A DNA stretch of 64,000 nucleotides from Marinomonas rhizomae (GCF_003315485.1 NZ_QNSE01000003.1:62001-126000); one strand, 5' to 3'; positions 49,128 to 59,711 are shown, counted from the first letter of the stretch. Notes: generated by a model not told the origin, from the sequence alone. A program made the numbers and translations.

Positions 49128-50201
49128 ATGAAAATGCGATTTAATACCGAAGATGCTTTTGTACAGCGAATTGAAGGTGCTATTGAAAAAAATGTTTCCC
49201 TAGCCACTTACAATACCTTTCGTTTTGATTACTGTGCCGAATATTTTGCTATAGCAGATACTTTAGATTCTTTAAAAGCGTTATTGGCTTGGGCAAAGCG
49301 TTTTCAACAAACAGTTACCATGATTGGCGGCGGTAGTAACCTGCTTATTTCGGCCGATATCTCTGGTCTTGTTATTATCAATCGATTAGCTGGTATTGGC
49401 GCAAGGGAGCACTCAGGCAACCTTGTAAGTTTGACGGTTGCTGCAGGTGAAAACTGGCATCAGGTAGTTGAATATGCTGTGACCCAAGGTTGGTATGGTA
49501 TTGAAAATCTTGCCTTAATTCCGGGCACAGCAGGTGCGGCACCGGTTCAAAATATTGGTGCTTATGGTGTTGAAATACAAAATACTTTAGCTCGAGTTCA
49601 AGTTATTAATAAAAACACTAGCGACGTGTATTGGATAAACGCCAAAGACTGCGGCTTCGGTTATCGAGATAGCTATTTTAAAGGCCAATGGAAGGATAGG
49701 TTGCTCATCACCTCGATTGAGTTGTCACTGAAAAAACAATCTGAACTATTATTGAGCTATGGCGGTTTGTCTGAACGAATTGAAGGAAAGCCAACCCTTC
49801 AAGCTGTGTTTGATACCGTATGTCGTGTTAGAAGTGACAAACTACCAGATCCGGTCGTGTTAGCAAACTCCGGCAGTTTCTTCAAAAATCCCATAGTGAG
49901 TCAGGTTCAACATAAAAAGCTGAAAGAGCGCTTTCCTAGTTTGGTATCTTTCCCAGTTGAAGAAGGCTTTAAGTTGGCAGCTGGCTGGTTAATCGACCAA
50001 GCTGGATGGAAAGGTAAGCAATACAAGGGCGTTGGAGTGTATGAAAAGCAAGCGTTGGTGTTAGTAAATTATTTAGAAACGAATGCAGCACCTTTGTTGG
50101 AACTAGAAACTCAAATTAAACAATCTATTTTAGATCAATATGGTGTCCAACTGGAGCGTGAACCTGTTCAATTGCCTCTTAATGTGGGGGGCCAGCATTG
50201 A
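49128..50201 (+). CDS. murB: UDP-N-acetylenolpyruvoylglucosamine reductase
   Basis: FAD enzyme of peptidoglycan precursor synthesis, 357 residues, E. coli-like type I. FAD motif GGGSNLLIS and the catalytic serine in NSGSFFKNP are seen. Ends in a TTGA overlap with murI. Two in-frame ATG at the start leave a one-residue doubt. Confidence 0.94.
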   Translation: MKMRFNTEDAFVQRIEGAIEKNVSLATYNTFRFDYCAEYFAIADTLDSLKALLAWAKRFQQTVTMIGGGSNLLISADISGLVIINRLAGIGAREHSGNLVSLTVAAGENWHQVVEYAVTQGWYGIENLALIPGTAGAAPVQNIGAYGVEIQNTLARVQVINKNTSDVYWINAKDCGFGYRDSYFKGQWKDRLLITSIELSLKKQSELLLSYGGLSERIEGKPTLQAVFDTVCRVRSDKLPDPVVLANSGSFFKNPIVSQVQHKKLKERFPSLVSFPVEEGFKLAAGWLIDQAGWKGKQYKGVGVYEKQALVLVNYLETNAAPLLELETQIKQSILDQYGVQLEREPVQLPLNVGGQH

Positions 50202-51010
50202 AAGTCGGTGTAATGGACTCGGGAGCAGGGGGGGTGACCATTTTGAATGCTATATATCAAAAGCACCCTTACCTTGATTTGGTGTATTTGGCTGATGATG
50301 CTTTTGCGCCGTATGGCAATAAAAGTGTTGAACAATTACAAGAACGGCTGATTAAGGTTGGACGTTTTTTTGAAAATGAAAAGGTTGGTGCCATTGTCGT
50401 GGCTTGCAACACCGCCACTGTCGCAGCGATCGATGTGCTTCGAGCCAGTACTTCGCTGCCCGTTATTGGTGTTGAGCCTGCTGTAAAACCCGCTTTTCGA
50501 CTTAGTAAAAAGCGCCGAGTGGCCGTGTTAGCAACACCCGTAACAGCAGATAGTACTAGACTTAACCAATTGATAGATTTGTGGAAGGCTGACAGCCATG
50601 TTTCTATTATGTCTAGCTCAACTTTGGCTTTTGATATTGATGCTTGGCCTGAGAGCGAAGAAAAGGTGAGGCGAACCATTCGGCAGCTATGCAAGGAGAT
50701 GCTGGCACAAAATATCGATACCTTGGTGTTGGCTTGCACTCATTATCCTCTGGTGAAATATTTGTTTGAACAAATCCTTAAGAATGAATGCGAGATTATT
50801 GAGCCTAGTGAAGGTGTGGTAGCCCAGGTGATTCGTCGCCTCTCCGAGTCTTATCCAGATGATATGTGCCAACTACTTAAGATAGGTATAAAGGAGCAAG
50901 GTAGTATAGAACTTTGCAGCTCCCTTGGCTTTGACAATATGCAACGTCTGTTGTCATGGGTAACATCTTCGGACGCGATTAAAGATCGAAGACACGTATC
51001 GATTTATTGA
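50198..51010 (+). CDS. murI: Glutamate racemase
   Basis: Makes D-glutamate for peptidoglycan, 270 residues. Catalytic C70 in VACNTA and C180 in ACTHYP, with DSGAGG at 7-12. TTG start at 50198 within a TTGA overlap with murB and a G-rich ribosome site six bases earlier; the ATG at 50213 would cut the conserved first strand. The stop abuts the stop of the convergent patatin gene with no gap. Confidence 0.93.
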   Translation: MKVGVMDSGAGGVTILNAIYQKHPYLDLVYLADDAFAPYGNKSVEQLQERLIKVGRFFENEKVGAIVVACNTATVAAIDVLRASTSLPVIGVEPAVKPAFRLSKKRRVAVLATPVTADSTRLNQLIDLWKADSHVSIMSSSTLAFDIDAWPESEEKVRRTIRQLCKEMLAQNIDTLVLACTHYPLVKYLFEQILKNECEIIEPSEGVVAQVIRRLSESYPDDMCQLLKIGIKEQGSIELCSSLGFDNMQRLLSWVTSSDAIKDRRHVSIY

Positions 51011-52156
51011 TCATTTTCTGCTCTCAAAGAAAGTGATAATTCGATCTTTTTCCCACATAGCGTCTTTATAACCTAATTCTATCAAAGCTCGACAATACTG
51101 GGGCGTAAAAAGTAAGTAACTTGCCGCGGAACTAATTTTGTCTCTTGTTGAGCCTCCAGCTGCTTTTAGTAATACCCGAATATTCTTAGGTAATGTGGTT
51201 ATGTAATGGTGGGCTATTTCATTGAGTTCTTCAGAAGGAGATATGATTAATGTCTCTGTTGGAAGATTCAGGTGATTGGCTTGTTTGTCTTTTGGTAAAT
51301 CTCGTATTAGCCGATTCATTATTTCTAACTGGTAGATGTCATCTTCTAGATTATCGATAAACGCACTGTTTAATAGTTGACCCAGAATTTGTGCCATACT
51401 TGGCGCACCGCTATTGATGTCTTTTTCCTGTGTTGCCCATTTTTGTGCGCTTCGGTTACCGCTTACCCCAATGATGAATAATTTATCTGCACCTAGTTTA
51501 AGTGCTGGATAAATCGCTGATTTTTGACGTATTGCGCCATCGCCATAATAATGATTATGTATATTATGGGCTGGAAATATCGTCGGAATAGCACTGGAAG
51601 CTAGAAGATGATCAACATTTAAAGCGGTTTTTACCCCTTTACGTCTGTTTCCTTGCCAAGGTTGTAAATCTAAGGCGCCTTGAAAAAAAGTGGTAGACTC
51701 TCCTGTACTGTAGCTCATAGCTGTAATCGCCAAAGCTTTGAGTTGCTGCTTGTCGATTGCATCGCCAATTTTCGAAAAGTCTAAATGATTCGTTAATAGT
51801 TCTTTTAATGGCGTGTTATCCATCAGGGCAATGGAACTATTTTGCTTGTGGAGATGAAATAAGGATAACAAGGTTTTGGTTAGGGAGCTTGCCACAGGCC
51901 ATCGACCGATCGTGTAAATTTGGTCGGGGGTTAAATGACGCCAAACAAACGCAAGAGACGACACTGCTTTAGAGAAATTGTCGGCATAAGAAGCAAGCAT
52001 GGTGGCATTTAATGCACCGGCTGAAGTGCCGCACAATATAGGGAAGGGTAAGGGTGAGTGTTTGGGAAGAATTTTTCCCATTGCTGATAACACACCTACT
52101 TGGTAGGCCGCACGGGCTCCACCACCAGATAAAATTAATGCGTTATTATTGTTCAT
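51011..52156 (-). CDS. Patatin-like phospholipase
   Basis: 381-residue patatin-fold protein: glycine-rich GGGARAAYQ, nucleophile GTSAG at 43-47 (Ser45), DGA at the dyad (YGDGA). Longer than the RssA-type gene at 22001, with a C-terminal helical extension. No signal peptide; cytoplasmic or peripheral. Substrate unknown. Confidence 0.85.
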   Translation of the reverse strand: MNNNNALILSGGGARAAYQVGVLSAMGKILPKHSPLPFPILCGTSAGALNATMLASYADNFSKAVSSLAFVWRHLTPDQIYTIGRWPVASSLTKTLLSLFHLHKQNSSIALMDNTPLKELLTNHLDFSKIGDAIDKQQLKALAITAMSYSTGESTTFFQGALDLQPWQGNRRKGVKTALNVDHLLASSAIPTIFPAHNIHNHYYGDGAIRQKSAIYPALKLGADKLFIIGVSGNRSAQKWATQEKDINSGAPSMAQILGQLLNSAFIDNLEDDIYQLEIMNRLIRDLPKDKQANHLNLPTETLIISPSEELNEIAHHYITTLPKNIRVLLKAAGGSTRDKISSAASYLLFTPQYCRALIELGYKDAMWEKDRIITFFESRK

Positions 52157-52432
52157 AAAAGCTCGCTTATTTTGAGATGTTCATCGCTCAATGTATCTCA
52201 TAGCTACGGGTTTTTTCTATTAAAACAATTAGTCACTTATTGGGAAGTATGATCTATTTGCTCAAAAAATCCATGACTTGATATAAGTATTTTGGATAAT
52301 GTTATGCCTTAGTTATTACTAATGGTGGACTGTATAGGCAATCTATTCCACAATTCCATCTATACTCTTTAAAACAGTCGATACACAAGAAACACGTAAA
52401 TATTTTTCGAATAATAAAAAAAGGATAATTCC

Positions 52433-53557
52433 ATGAATGCTTCTGTTGTCATTAGCGGAGTTGGTCTATGGACTCCAATACACAGTATTACTAATGAAGA
52501 ATTAGTAGACAGTTATAACGCCTGGGCTGATCAATTTAACGCCAAAAACTCTGATGCCATAGCGGAAGGCGAGATAGAGGCCAAGCCGCTTTCAAGTGCG
52601 GCTTTTATCGAAAAAGCATCAGGCATAAAAAGCCGGTATATTTATTCAAAAGAAGGGGCGTTAGACATCAATCGTATGCGTCCCGTACTTGAAGTGCGTA
52701 GAGATGATGAGCTTTCTGATCAGGCTGAAATGGCGATTGCCGCTGCTAAGAAAGCACTCACGGCGGCAAATAAAAACGCTAATGATATAGATATGGTAAT
52801 TGTGTCTTGTGCTTATACGCAGCGGTCTTATCCTGCTATTGCCATTGAAGTGCAGTCGGCTCTTGGAATTGAAGGTTTTGGCTTTGATATGCTGGTTGCT
52901 TGCTCTGCTGCTACCTTTGGCCTTCAACGGGCCGTTGATGCAATAAAAGCAGGCTCCTCAAAAGGGGTTCTGGTGATCAATCCTGAACTCACATCACCTC
53001 AAGTGAATTATATGGATAGGGATTCGCATTTTATCTTTGGAGATGTAGCAACCGCCGTAGTAGTTGAAAACAGCGAGACGTGCCAATCAGCTCATTCTTT
53101 CGATGTATTAAGCACTAAATGCATTACCTCATACTCTAATAATATTCGCTCTAATTTTGGTTATACGACGCGTGTAACTGATCAAGACCCTTATTCGGAC
53201 GATATGCTATTCCATCAAAATGGTCGAAAAGTTTTTAAAGAAGTTTGTCCAATGGCGGCGGAGCACATTGAAAGTCATTTGAATAGCCAAGGCATCCAGG
53301 TGGAAGATTTAAAGCGTTGGTGGCTACACCAAGCTAATATCAATATGAATTTATTAATCAGTAAGCGCTTGTTAGGTCGTGATGCCACGATTGAAGAAGC
53401 GCCGGTAGTTCTTGATGAATACGCAAATACGGCTTCAGCAGGCTCTATTATCGCCTTTGCGAAGTATCATGATGATTTGTCGGCTGGTGATATCGGTGTA
53501 ATTTGCTCATTTGGCGCGGGTTACTCTATCGGCAGTTTAATTCTTCGTAAGCGTTAA
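52433..53557 (+). CDS. Beta-ketoacyl-ACP synthase III-type enzyme, long form
   Basis: 374-residue KAS III-fold condensing enzyme. Catalytic C157 in ACSAAT, H299 in LHQANI and N332 in ANTASAGS (NTSAAS-like) are intact. An N-terminal insertion (about 30-95) makes it longer than FabH (about 320). It stands alone, 276 bases upstream free of genes. It may initiate fatty acids in place of the missing FabH or act on longer acyl-CoAs like P. aeruginosa PA3286; both are inference. Confidence 0.85.
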   Translation: MNASVVISGVGLWTPIHSITNEELVDSYNAWADQFNAKNSDAIAEGEIEAKPLSSAAFIEKASGIKSRYIYSKEGALDINRMRPVLEVRRDDELSDQAEMAIAAAKKALTAANKNANDIDMVIVSCAYTQRSYPAIAIEVQSALGIEGFGFDMLVACSAATFGLQRAVDAIKAGSSKGVLVINPELTSPQVNYMDRDSHFIFGDVATAVVVENSETCQSAHSFDVLSTKCITSYSNNIRSNFGYTTRVTDQDPYSDDMLFHQNGRKVFKEVCPMAAEHIESHLNSQGIQVEDLKRWWLHQANINMNLLISKRLLGRDATIEEAPVVLDEYANTASAGSIIAFAKYHDDLSAGDIGVICSFGAGYSIGSLILRKR

Positions 53558-53687
53558 TTACTTATTGTTTGCAATCCGGAGCAAATTGTCTAAGTTCAGT
53601 AATAGCCAAGTTAAGTCATTGAAACTGGTGTGATTATAAGGGAGACTAATTAGACCAGTATTCATGACTTAATAGGGCATTTTTAAT

Positions 53688-55331
53688 ATGGCAATTCATC
53701 CTCAAGCAGGGCAGCTTGCTTCTCACGATTTACTAGTGAACCTACCAGAGCTTATGTCGGCTTATTATTTAAGAAAGCCCCGCGTGACAACTCATCCAGA
53801 CGAACGAGTTAGTTTTGGAACGTCAGGCCACCGTGGTAGCGCCTTGTTAAACAGCTTCAATGAAAATCATATACGGGCGATAGCGCAAGCCATTGCTGAG
53901 TACCGCCAAGCCCATAAGGTAACTGGCCCTTTGTACTTGGGTAAAGATACTCATGCCTTGTCCGAGGCGGCTTTTCAAACAACAGTGAGCGTGCTCACAG
54001 CAAATGGTGTGCGGGTTCGTGTTCAATTAAATGGTGGCTACACTCCTACGCCTGTTATTTCCCATGCTGTGCTAACGCATAACAAAACAGAATTGGATAT
54101 GAGCGATGGTATTGTTATTACGCCATCTCATAACCCTCCGGAAGACGGTGGTATTAAATACAATTCCAGCAAAGGTGGCCCAGCAGATAAAGACATTACC
54201 GATTGGGTGGCGAAAAGGGCGAACGCATTACTAGAAGTCGATCTGGAAGGAGTTAATGTTTTTACTCCAGAGGAAGCGGGCGCTAGTGGCTTAATTGAAC
54301 CTTTTGATTATATTAATCATTATGTAGACGATCTTGAAAATGTCATAGATATGAAAGCCATCGCCGATGCGAAGATTCGTATTGGTGTTGACCCTATGGG
54401 CGGTTCAGGTATTCACTACTGGCAGCCCATTGCAAAAAAGTACGGATTGGACATTACTGTGGTGAATAGCGAAGTGGACCCCACTTTCCGTTTTGTACCG
54501 AGAGATAAAGATGGCCGTATTCGTATGGACTGTTCATCACCCTATTCAATGCGGGGACTGTTGACTTTAAAAGATGACTTTGACATCGCAGTAGGTAATG
54601 ATCCTGATTATGATCGACATGGAATTGTTTGTGCTCGGTTTGGGTTAATGAATCCAAATGCATATTTAGCGGTGGCGATCGAATATTTGTCGCAACACAG
54701 AAAACAGTGGCCACAAGATATTCAGTTTGGTAAGACGCTGGTTTCCAGTGGCATGATTGACCGCGTAGTTGCAGGGCTTGGTCGTAAACTTTGCGAGGTG
54801 CCGGTTGGATTCAAATGGTACGTAGAAGGTTTATGCAAGGGTTCGATGGCATTTGGCGGTGAAGAAAGTGCAGGGGCGTCGTTCTTACGTAAAGATGCGA
54901 GCGTTTGGACGACTGATAAAGACGGCTTCATTATGGCCTTGCTTGCCGCAGAGATTCTGGCGGTAACAGGTAAGGATCCACAGGCGTTTTATGAGGCTCA
55001 AGTTGTAAAGTATGGAAAACCTTTCTATAAACGTATTGATGTAACTGCAACATCAGCACAAAAAGCATTGCTCGGTGCGTTAGACGCAAAAGACGTGACG
55101 CAAACAGAATTAGCAGGTGAAGCAATTGTGTCTGTATTAACTCATGCTCCGGGGAATGGTGCTGCCATTGGGGGACTAAAAGTCTCTACCGAAAATGGTT
55201 GGTTTGCTGCTAGGCCATCGGGCACGGAAAATGTCTATAAAATTTATTTAGAGAGCTTTGTTTCAGAAGATCATCTTGTTGAGTTAGAAAAAGAAGCTAA
55301 GAGCTTAGTTGACCACGTTCTCAATTCATAA
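53688..55331 (+). CDS. pgm: Phosphoglucomutase, alpha-D-glucose specific
   Basis: 547-residue phosphohexomutase interconverting glucose-1- and glucose-6-phosphate. Phosphoserine S147 in [11 protein letters not shown], metal loop DPDYDR, sugar loop GGEESAG and phosphate-binding RPSGTEN. Length fits the E. coli Pgm class. Ended by the strong hairpin 55349-55378. Confidence 0.95.
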   Translation: MAIHPQAGQLASHDLLVNLPELMSAYYLRKPRVTTHPDERVSFGTSGHRGSALLNSFNENHIRAIAQAIAEYRQAHKVTGPLYLGKDTHALSEAAFQTTVSVLTANGVRVRVQLNGGYTPTPVISHAVLTHNKTELDMSDGIVITPSHNPPEDGGIKYNSSKGGPADKDITDWVAKRANALLEVDLEGVNVFTPEEAGASGLIEPFDYINHYVDDLENVIDMKAIADAKIRIGVDPMGGSGIHYWQPIAKKYGLDITVVNSEVDPTFRFVPRDKDGRIRMDCSSPYSMRGLLTLKDDFDIAVGNDPDYDRHGIVCARFGLMNPNAYLAVAIEYLSQHRKQWPQDIQFGKTLVSSGMIDRVVAGLGRKLCEVPVGFKWYVEGLCKGSMAFGGEESAGASFLRKDASVWTTDKDGFIMALLAAEILAVTGKDPQAFYEAQVVKYGKPFYKRIDVTATSAQKALLGALDAKDVTQTELAGEAIVSVLTHAPGNGAAIGGLKVSTENGWFAARPSGTENVYKIYLESFVSEDHLVELEKEAKSLVDHVLNS

Positions 55332-55348
55332 CCCCCTCCATTTCTATA

Positions 55349-55378
55349 AAAAATGCCGCTTATGCTAGCGGCATTTTT
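55349..55378. terminator. Intrinsic terminator after pgm
   Basis: Twelve-pair stem AAAAATGCCGCT/AGCGGCATTTTT, loop TATGCT. Confidence 0.9.
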
Positions 55379-55424
55379 GTTTCTACGAACCTCAATCCCT
55401 GCTAATAATCTGCGAATAATGATG

Positions 55425-55446
55425 AAATGTAGGTTTTCCTACATTT
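55425..55446. promoter_or_regulatory. Inverted repeat upstream of the siderophore receptor
   Basis: Nine-pair AAATGTAGG-TTTT-CCTACATTT repeat, 27 bases before the putative -35 box. Possibly an operator or a processing site; function unknown. Confidence 0.4.
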
Positions 55447-55472
55447 TCTTTACATTAATTTGAGAGAGAGTG

Positions 55473-55517
55473 TTGACTGCTAGCTATAAATGTAAATAAT
55501 AACCGAAATCATTTACA
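55473..55517 (+). promoter_or_regulatory. Candidate promoter with overlapping operator of the siderophore receptor gene
   Basis: TTGACT at 55473 and AATAAT at 55495, 16 bases apart, each five of six to consensus. The arms TGTAAAT (55491-55497) and ATTTACA (55511-55517) form an inverted repeat covering the -10, as expected for a repressor such as Fur. The match to the Fur consensus itself is only partial. Confidence 0.4.
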
Positions 55518-55564
55518 CCATTCCTACTAACTTTGTAAGTTGTATTTAATTAAGGTTTCTTAAC

Positions 55565-57832
55565 GTGAATAAAAATGTAAGCAGTAGTTTATTAGAAAAT
55601 ACTTGTCGCCACCCTTTAATGCTAACAGGAATCGCTATTGCTGTTTCCGCTGCATTATCGAGTCAAGTAAGAGCGGAAGAAGCGGATCTAAATACCCTAG
55701 TGATAGAAGAGACAGAGCTGGCGAGTGATGCGAACCCTTATGGTGAGCAAGGTGCGCCATATAAAGCTAAAAAAATGTCTGACTCTAAATACACCCGTGA
55801 TATCGCAGAGACACCAAAAACGATTACCGTATTAACAAAAGATGCGATTGAAGAGTCTGGTAAAACAGATCTAGAGAGTATTTTGAGCGCCCAACCAGGT
55901 ATTACTTTGGGAACAGGTGAGGGCGGTAACTCTTTTGGTGATCGTTACATTATTCGTGGTTATGAAGCGCGTAGCGATGTTTATACCGATGGTTTACGTG
56001 AGCCAGGTTTGATTTCTCGTGAGACCTTTGCCCTTGAGCAAGTAGAAATTTCTAAAGGCCCAAGTTCAACATTTGGTGGCCGTGGTACTACCGGCGGTGC
56101 GGTTAACTCTGTAACTAAAAAGCCTTCTTATGATGAAGATTTCTCTATTATTAGCGGTACACTTGGAACGGATAATAAGCAACGATATACCCTTGATACA
56201 AACAAGGCGATTAATGATGAAGTCGCTGTACGCTTTAACGCGTTGTATTCAGAGGCTGATGTCCCAAATCGTGCACCAGCAGGGATTGAGCATAAAGGGT
56301 TCTTATTATCTGGTGTTTATGAGCCAAATGCGGATGTTGCCATTAATGCTGATTATTACTATTTCCGAGGCGATGATAAAGAAGATGTTGGACATGCTTT
56401 TAATCGTACAACAGAATCATTTAATAAGTATGATTATGTTGGTCAAAAAGGGCTAGATTTCAAAAAAAGTGAAGCGGATGTCGCAACGATAAAAGTGAGT
56501 GCTTATCTTACCGATGACTTACAAGTAGAAAACAAAACTCGTTATGGTGAGACAAAAAATGACTATGTTGTCTCTGCTTATCAAAGTGGGTGGTCTAGAG
56601 GTGTAATTACAAACCTGCGTAATTTCGATGCTTGGCAAGAAAATAAATATCTTGGAAACCAGACGAATTTTATCTGGGATACGGATTTATTTGGTAAGCG
56701 CAACACTATCGTTACTGGTGTTGAGTATGCAAATGAACAAACTAAGATTGGTGATCACGACTATAATTCAACAAATAGCGCTACTCTTGATGATCCATAT
56801 AATGCAGATAACAATTTGTTTCAGGGGACAGTGACTAGAAACTCAGCTTCTAGCAAATTGACGCTTGAAACTCTTTCTGTTTATTTAATGGATACAGTAA
56901 CCTTATCTGATGATTGGGAAGTTCACGGTGGTGCTCGTTATGACTATTTTGATTACAAATTGAATGATATTGACAATAGTACAAAATATCAATATTCAGA
57001 TGGTGTTTGGAATGGGCATTTAGGTGCTGTCTACTCTCCATGGGAGCATGGTAATGTGTACGCTACTTGGTCGACTTCCTCCAATATTAATGGCGGTGAA
57101 ATTGACGCAGGAACAAGTTGTGGCTATGGCGGCTTGTGTAGCGACGCAAATGGCAATTATAAGGTTGCTAAACCAGAAACCTCAACGAATTTAGAGTTGG
57201 GCACAAAATGGAACTTAATGAATCACAAGTTGCTACTCACTGCAGCTTTGTTTCAGATTACTAAAAGTGATGTTATTGAATCAGGAGTTGATTCATATAA
57301 TTCTGGCGGAACGTTTAATACTGGCGAGAACAGAGTTCGCGGTGTTGAGTTAGGCTTGTCTGGTAATCTTACTGAGAAATTAAGTGGTCAGGCTGGTTTA
57401 GCGATTATGGATTCTGAAACACTGAAATCTTACTGGGATGGGACTCATGCAAGTACAGGTCGTGGCGGTGCTATCTCATACCCTAACCGCGTAGGTGGCG
57501 CAAAAGCAAACTTTGCAGAACAAAGTTTTAATGTCCAACTGAAGTATCAATTCACGCCTGCTTTTGCATTTGGCGCCATTGCCACTCATTCTAGCGAAAT
57601 GCTTGGTGGACAGCCTGATGAAGGGTCATTGGATACTAATGTAATTAAGACTCCTGCATATACTGTTTACGATGTTTTTGCGACCTACCAAGTGAACAAG
57701 AATTTCGATATTCAGGCTAACGTACAAAACTTAACGGATAAAGAGTACTATACAGCCATTTATCGTGGCGGCAGTATTGCTTATCTTGGTGCCGGTCGCT
57801 CTGCTAGCGTGACAGCAAAATATAAGTTTTAA
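55565..57832 (+). CDS. TonB-dependent siderophore receptor (Fiu-like)
   Basis: Outer-membrane gated barrel of 755 residues. Signal peptide about 1-37 ending VRA-EE, plug domain about 60-175 (TPKTITVLTKDAIEES, RGYEARSDVYTDGLREPG), then a 22-strand barrel ending in aromatic F (TAKYKF). GTG start with AAGG ten bases before it. A CGYGGLC pair suggests a disulfide in an extracellular loop. The neighbouring piuC-type gene matches catecholate receptors such as E. coli Fiu with YbiX. Likely iron-regulated. Confidence 0.87.
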   Translation: MNKNVSSSLLENTCRHPLMLTGIAIAVSAALSSQVRAEEADLNTLVIEETELASDANPYGEQGAPYKAKKMSDSKYTRDIAETPKTITVLTKDAIEESGKTDLESILSAQPGITLGTGEGGNSFGDRYIIRGYEARSDVYTDGLREPGLISRETFALEQVEISKGPSSTFGGRGTTGGAVNSVTKKPSYDEDFSIISGTLGTDNKQRYTLDTNKAINDEVAVRFNALYSEADVPNRAPAGIEHKGFLLSGVYEPNADVAINADYYYFRGDDKEDVGHAFNRTTESFNKYDYVGQKGLDFKKSEADVATIKVSAYLTDDLQVENKTRYGETKNDYVVSAYQSGWSRGVITNLRNFDAWQENKYLGNQTNFIWDTDLFGKRNTIVTGVEYANEQTKIGDHDYNSTNSATLDDPYNADNNLFQGTVTRNSASSKLTLETLSVYLMDTVTLSDDWEVHGGARYDYFDYKLNDIDNSTKYQYSDGVWNGHLGAVYSPWEHGNVYATWSTSSNINGGEIDAGTSCGYGGLCSDANGNYKVAKPETSTNLELGTKWNLMNHKLLLTAALFQITKSDVIESGVDSYNSGGTFNTGENRVRGVELGLSGNLTEKLSGQAGLAIMDSETLKSYWDGTHASTGRGGAISYPNRVGGAKANFAEQSFNVQLKYQFTPAFAFGAIATHSSEMLGGQPDEGSLDTNVIKTPAYTVYDVFATYQVNKNFDIQANVQNLTDKEYYTAIYRGGSIAYLGAGRSASVTAKYKF

Positions 57833-57858
57833 TAACTTTATAATTATAAGCTCTAACC

Positions 57859-57894
57859 ATAAACACAATTAGGAGTGATCCTAATTGTGTTTAT
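57859..57894 (+). terminator. Strong hairpin between the receptor and the PiuC gene
   Basis: Sixteen perfect pairs with loop GTGA, followed by CTGTTTCT. Can end the receptor message or attenuate downstream genes, only 22 bases before the next start. Confidence 0.8.
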
Positions 57895-57915
57895 CTGTTT
57901 CTAGTGAGAGGAAGT

Positions 57916-58599
57916 ATGGTCATCACGATTCCTAAGGTATTATCTGAGCATGAGCTCAAACAATACCGAGAGCATTTGCAGTCCGCCGATTGGGAAAGTG
58001 GTTTAAATAGTGCTGGCGAGCAATCGGTTCATGTTAAACAAAATCTACAGCTGAACCCGGAAGGAAAATTAGCTCAACAATTAGGCGAGCATATATTGCA
58101 AGTATTATCCGAAGCGGCTAAATTTTTTTCAGCGGCGTTACCTCTGAAAATATCCCCTCCTATGTTTAATTGTTATCAAAACAATGGCCATTATGGTTGG
58201 CATGTTGATAATGCCATTCGCATTATTCCTGGAACGCCAGTTCGCCTTCGAACTGATTTATCGGCAACCATATTTTTGAATGACCCGAGTGAATACGAAG
58301 GTGGTGAACTTTGCATTAAAGATACCTATGGTGAGCATCAGATAAAATTACAGGCAGGTGATATGGTTTTATATCCTTCTACCAGTTTGCATCAAGTATT
58401 ACCTGTAACAAAAGGCCAGCGACTTGCCAGTTTTCTATGGATTGAAAGCATGGTGAGAGATCATGAACAACGTGAGATTTTATTCGATCTTGATCAAAAC
58501 ATTCAGGTGTTAGGCACTGAGCACGGTTTAGATAACCCTCAAGTGGTTAGTTTAAGTGCTTTATACCACCGTTTAATTCGACTACATGTAGATACTTAA
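57916..58599 (+). CDS. piuC: PiuC/YbiX-type Fe(II)/2-oxoglutarate hydroxylase
   Basis: PKHD-type dioxygenase of 227 residues. Iron ligands H96 and D98 in GWHVDN and H159 in SLHQV; 2-oxoglutarate arginine R169. Family is linked to iron uptake receptors (PiuA, Fiu). ATG at 57916 is preceded by AGAGGA; a GTG at 57904 is less likely. Its TAA is directly followed by the ATG of the next gene. Confidence 0.9.
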   Translation: MVITIPKVLSEHELKQYREHLQSADWESGLNSAGEQSVHVKQNLQLNPEGKLAQQLGEHILQVLSEAAKFFSAALPLKISPPMFNCYQNNGHYGWHVDNAIRIIPGTPVRLRTDLSATIFLNDPSEYEGGELCIKDTYGEHQIKLQAGDMVLYPSTSLHQVLPVTKGQRLASFLWIESMVRDHEQREILFDLDQNIQVLGTEHGLDNPQVVSLSALYHRLIRLHVDT

Positions 58600-59694
58600 A
58601 TGACAGCTTCGACTATTCCAAATGACGTTCTTTGTGTCGCTGACTATCAGCGGCTTGCAAAAGAAGTATTACCTCATTCAATTTATGAATATATTTATGG
58701 TGGTGGTGGCGATGAGCTGACGCTCAAGCAAAATCACTCCGCGCTTAACGCGATTCAACTGTGGCCTAGAGTGCTAAACGACGTCACTCAAGGCACGACC
58801 GCGACAACCGTACTTGGCGAACTTTGGCGCTCGCCTATTATGCTAGCGCCAGTTGCCTTTCAAACCATGGTGCATCAAGAAGGTGAAATTGCTACGGCAA
58901 GAGCCGCAAGCGCTTTAGATGTGGGAATGATGGTAAGTACCTTGGCTAGCCATTCTATTGAGGGTATATCTGAGTGCCTATCTAGCCCAAAATGGTTTCA
59001 GTTGTATTGGCAATTGGATCGAGGCTTCAATTTAGAACTTGTTCGTCGAGCGGAGCAGTCAGGTTATACCGCTCTTGTTGTCACTGTAGATTCGGCCATT
59101 CACGGAATCCGTAATCGTGCACAAAGAGCACATTTTACTTTACCAGAAGGGATTACGGCTATTAATCTTGCTAATCGCCCTCCGTTACCCTCTAACTCTT
59201 TTACACCGGATCAAAGTATTGTTTTTCAAGGTATGATGAGCGAAGCCCCAACTTGGGAAGACATCGCTTGGCTAATAAAACAAACTGAATTACCGGTAGT
59301 TGTAAAAGGTATTTTACATCCTTCTGATGCAATTAAAGCTAAGTCTATAGGGGCAAAAGGTGTGGTTGTATCAAATCATGGTGGTCGAACATTAGACTGT
59401 GTGCCAAGTGCGATTGAAGTTTTACCCGATATTCGTCAAGCGGTAGGAGAGAGTTTTACGCTCTTAATGGATGGTGGTATACAGCGTGGAACCGATGTTT
59501 TTAAGGCTGTTGCACTCGGTGCTAATGCTGTTTTGATTGGGAGGCCACAGATTTATGCATTGGCTGTTGCGGGAGCAGCAGGGGTTGCGCATATGTTGCG
59601 TATTCTTCGAGAAGAATTAGAGGTTGCCATGGCGTTAGCTGGGGCGGCCACAATTGAAGACATTTCTCCTGTGTCCCTGTACAAGCGTCGCTAG
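58600..59694 (+). CDS. FMN-dependent alpha-hydroxy-acid oxidase/dehydrogenase (LldD/lactate-oxidase family)
   Basis: 364-residue TIM-barrel flavoenzyme. Catalytic H260 in SNHGGR, FMN-binding K236 (VVKG) and R263, GGIQRGTDVFKA phosphate loop, and an N-terminal YIYGGGGDE. Could oxidise lactate, glycolate or mandelate-type acids. It starts on the base after the piuC stop, so it is tightly linked to the iron genes. No lactate permease or regulator lies beside it. Confidence 0.87.
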   Translation: MTASTIPNDVLCVADYQRLAKEVLPHSIYEYIYGGGGDELTLKQNHSALNAIQLWPRVLNDVTQGTTATTVLGELWRSPIMLAPVAFQTMVHQEGEIATARAASALDVGMMVSTLASHSIEGISECLSSPKWFQLYWQLDRGFNLELVRRAEQSGYTALVVTVDSAIHGIRNRAQRAHFTLPEGITAINLANRPPLPSNSFTPDQSIVFQGMMSEAPTWEDIAWLIKQTELPVVVKGILHPSDAIKAKSIGAKGVVVSNHGGRTLDCVPSAIEVLPDIRQAVGESFTLLMDGGIQRGTDVFKAVALGANAVLIGRPQIYALAVAGAAGVAHMLRILREELEVAMALAGAATIEDISPVSLYKRR

Positions 59695-59711
59695 TTTAAA
59701 GTGAATGAATT

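Noticed and set aside
50269..50739. 156-codon antisense frame in murI
   Set aside because: Shadow of murI, whose catalytic cysteines are certain.
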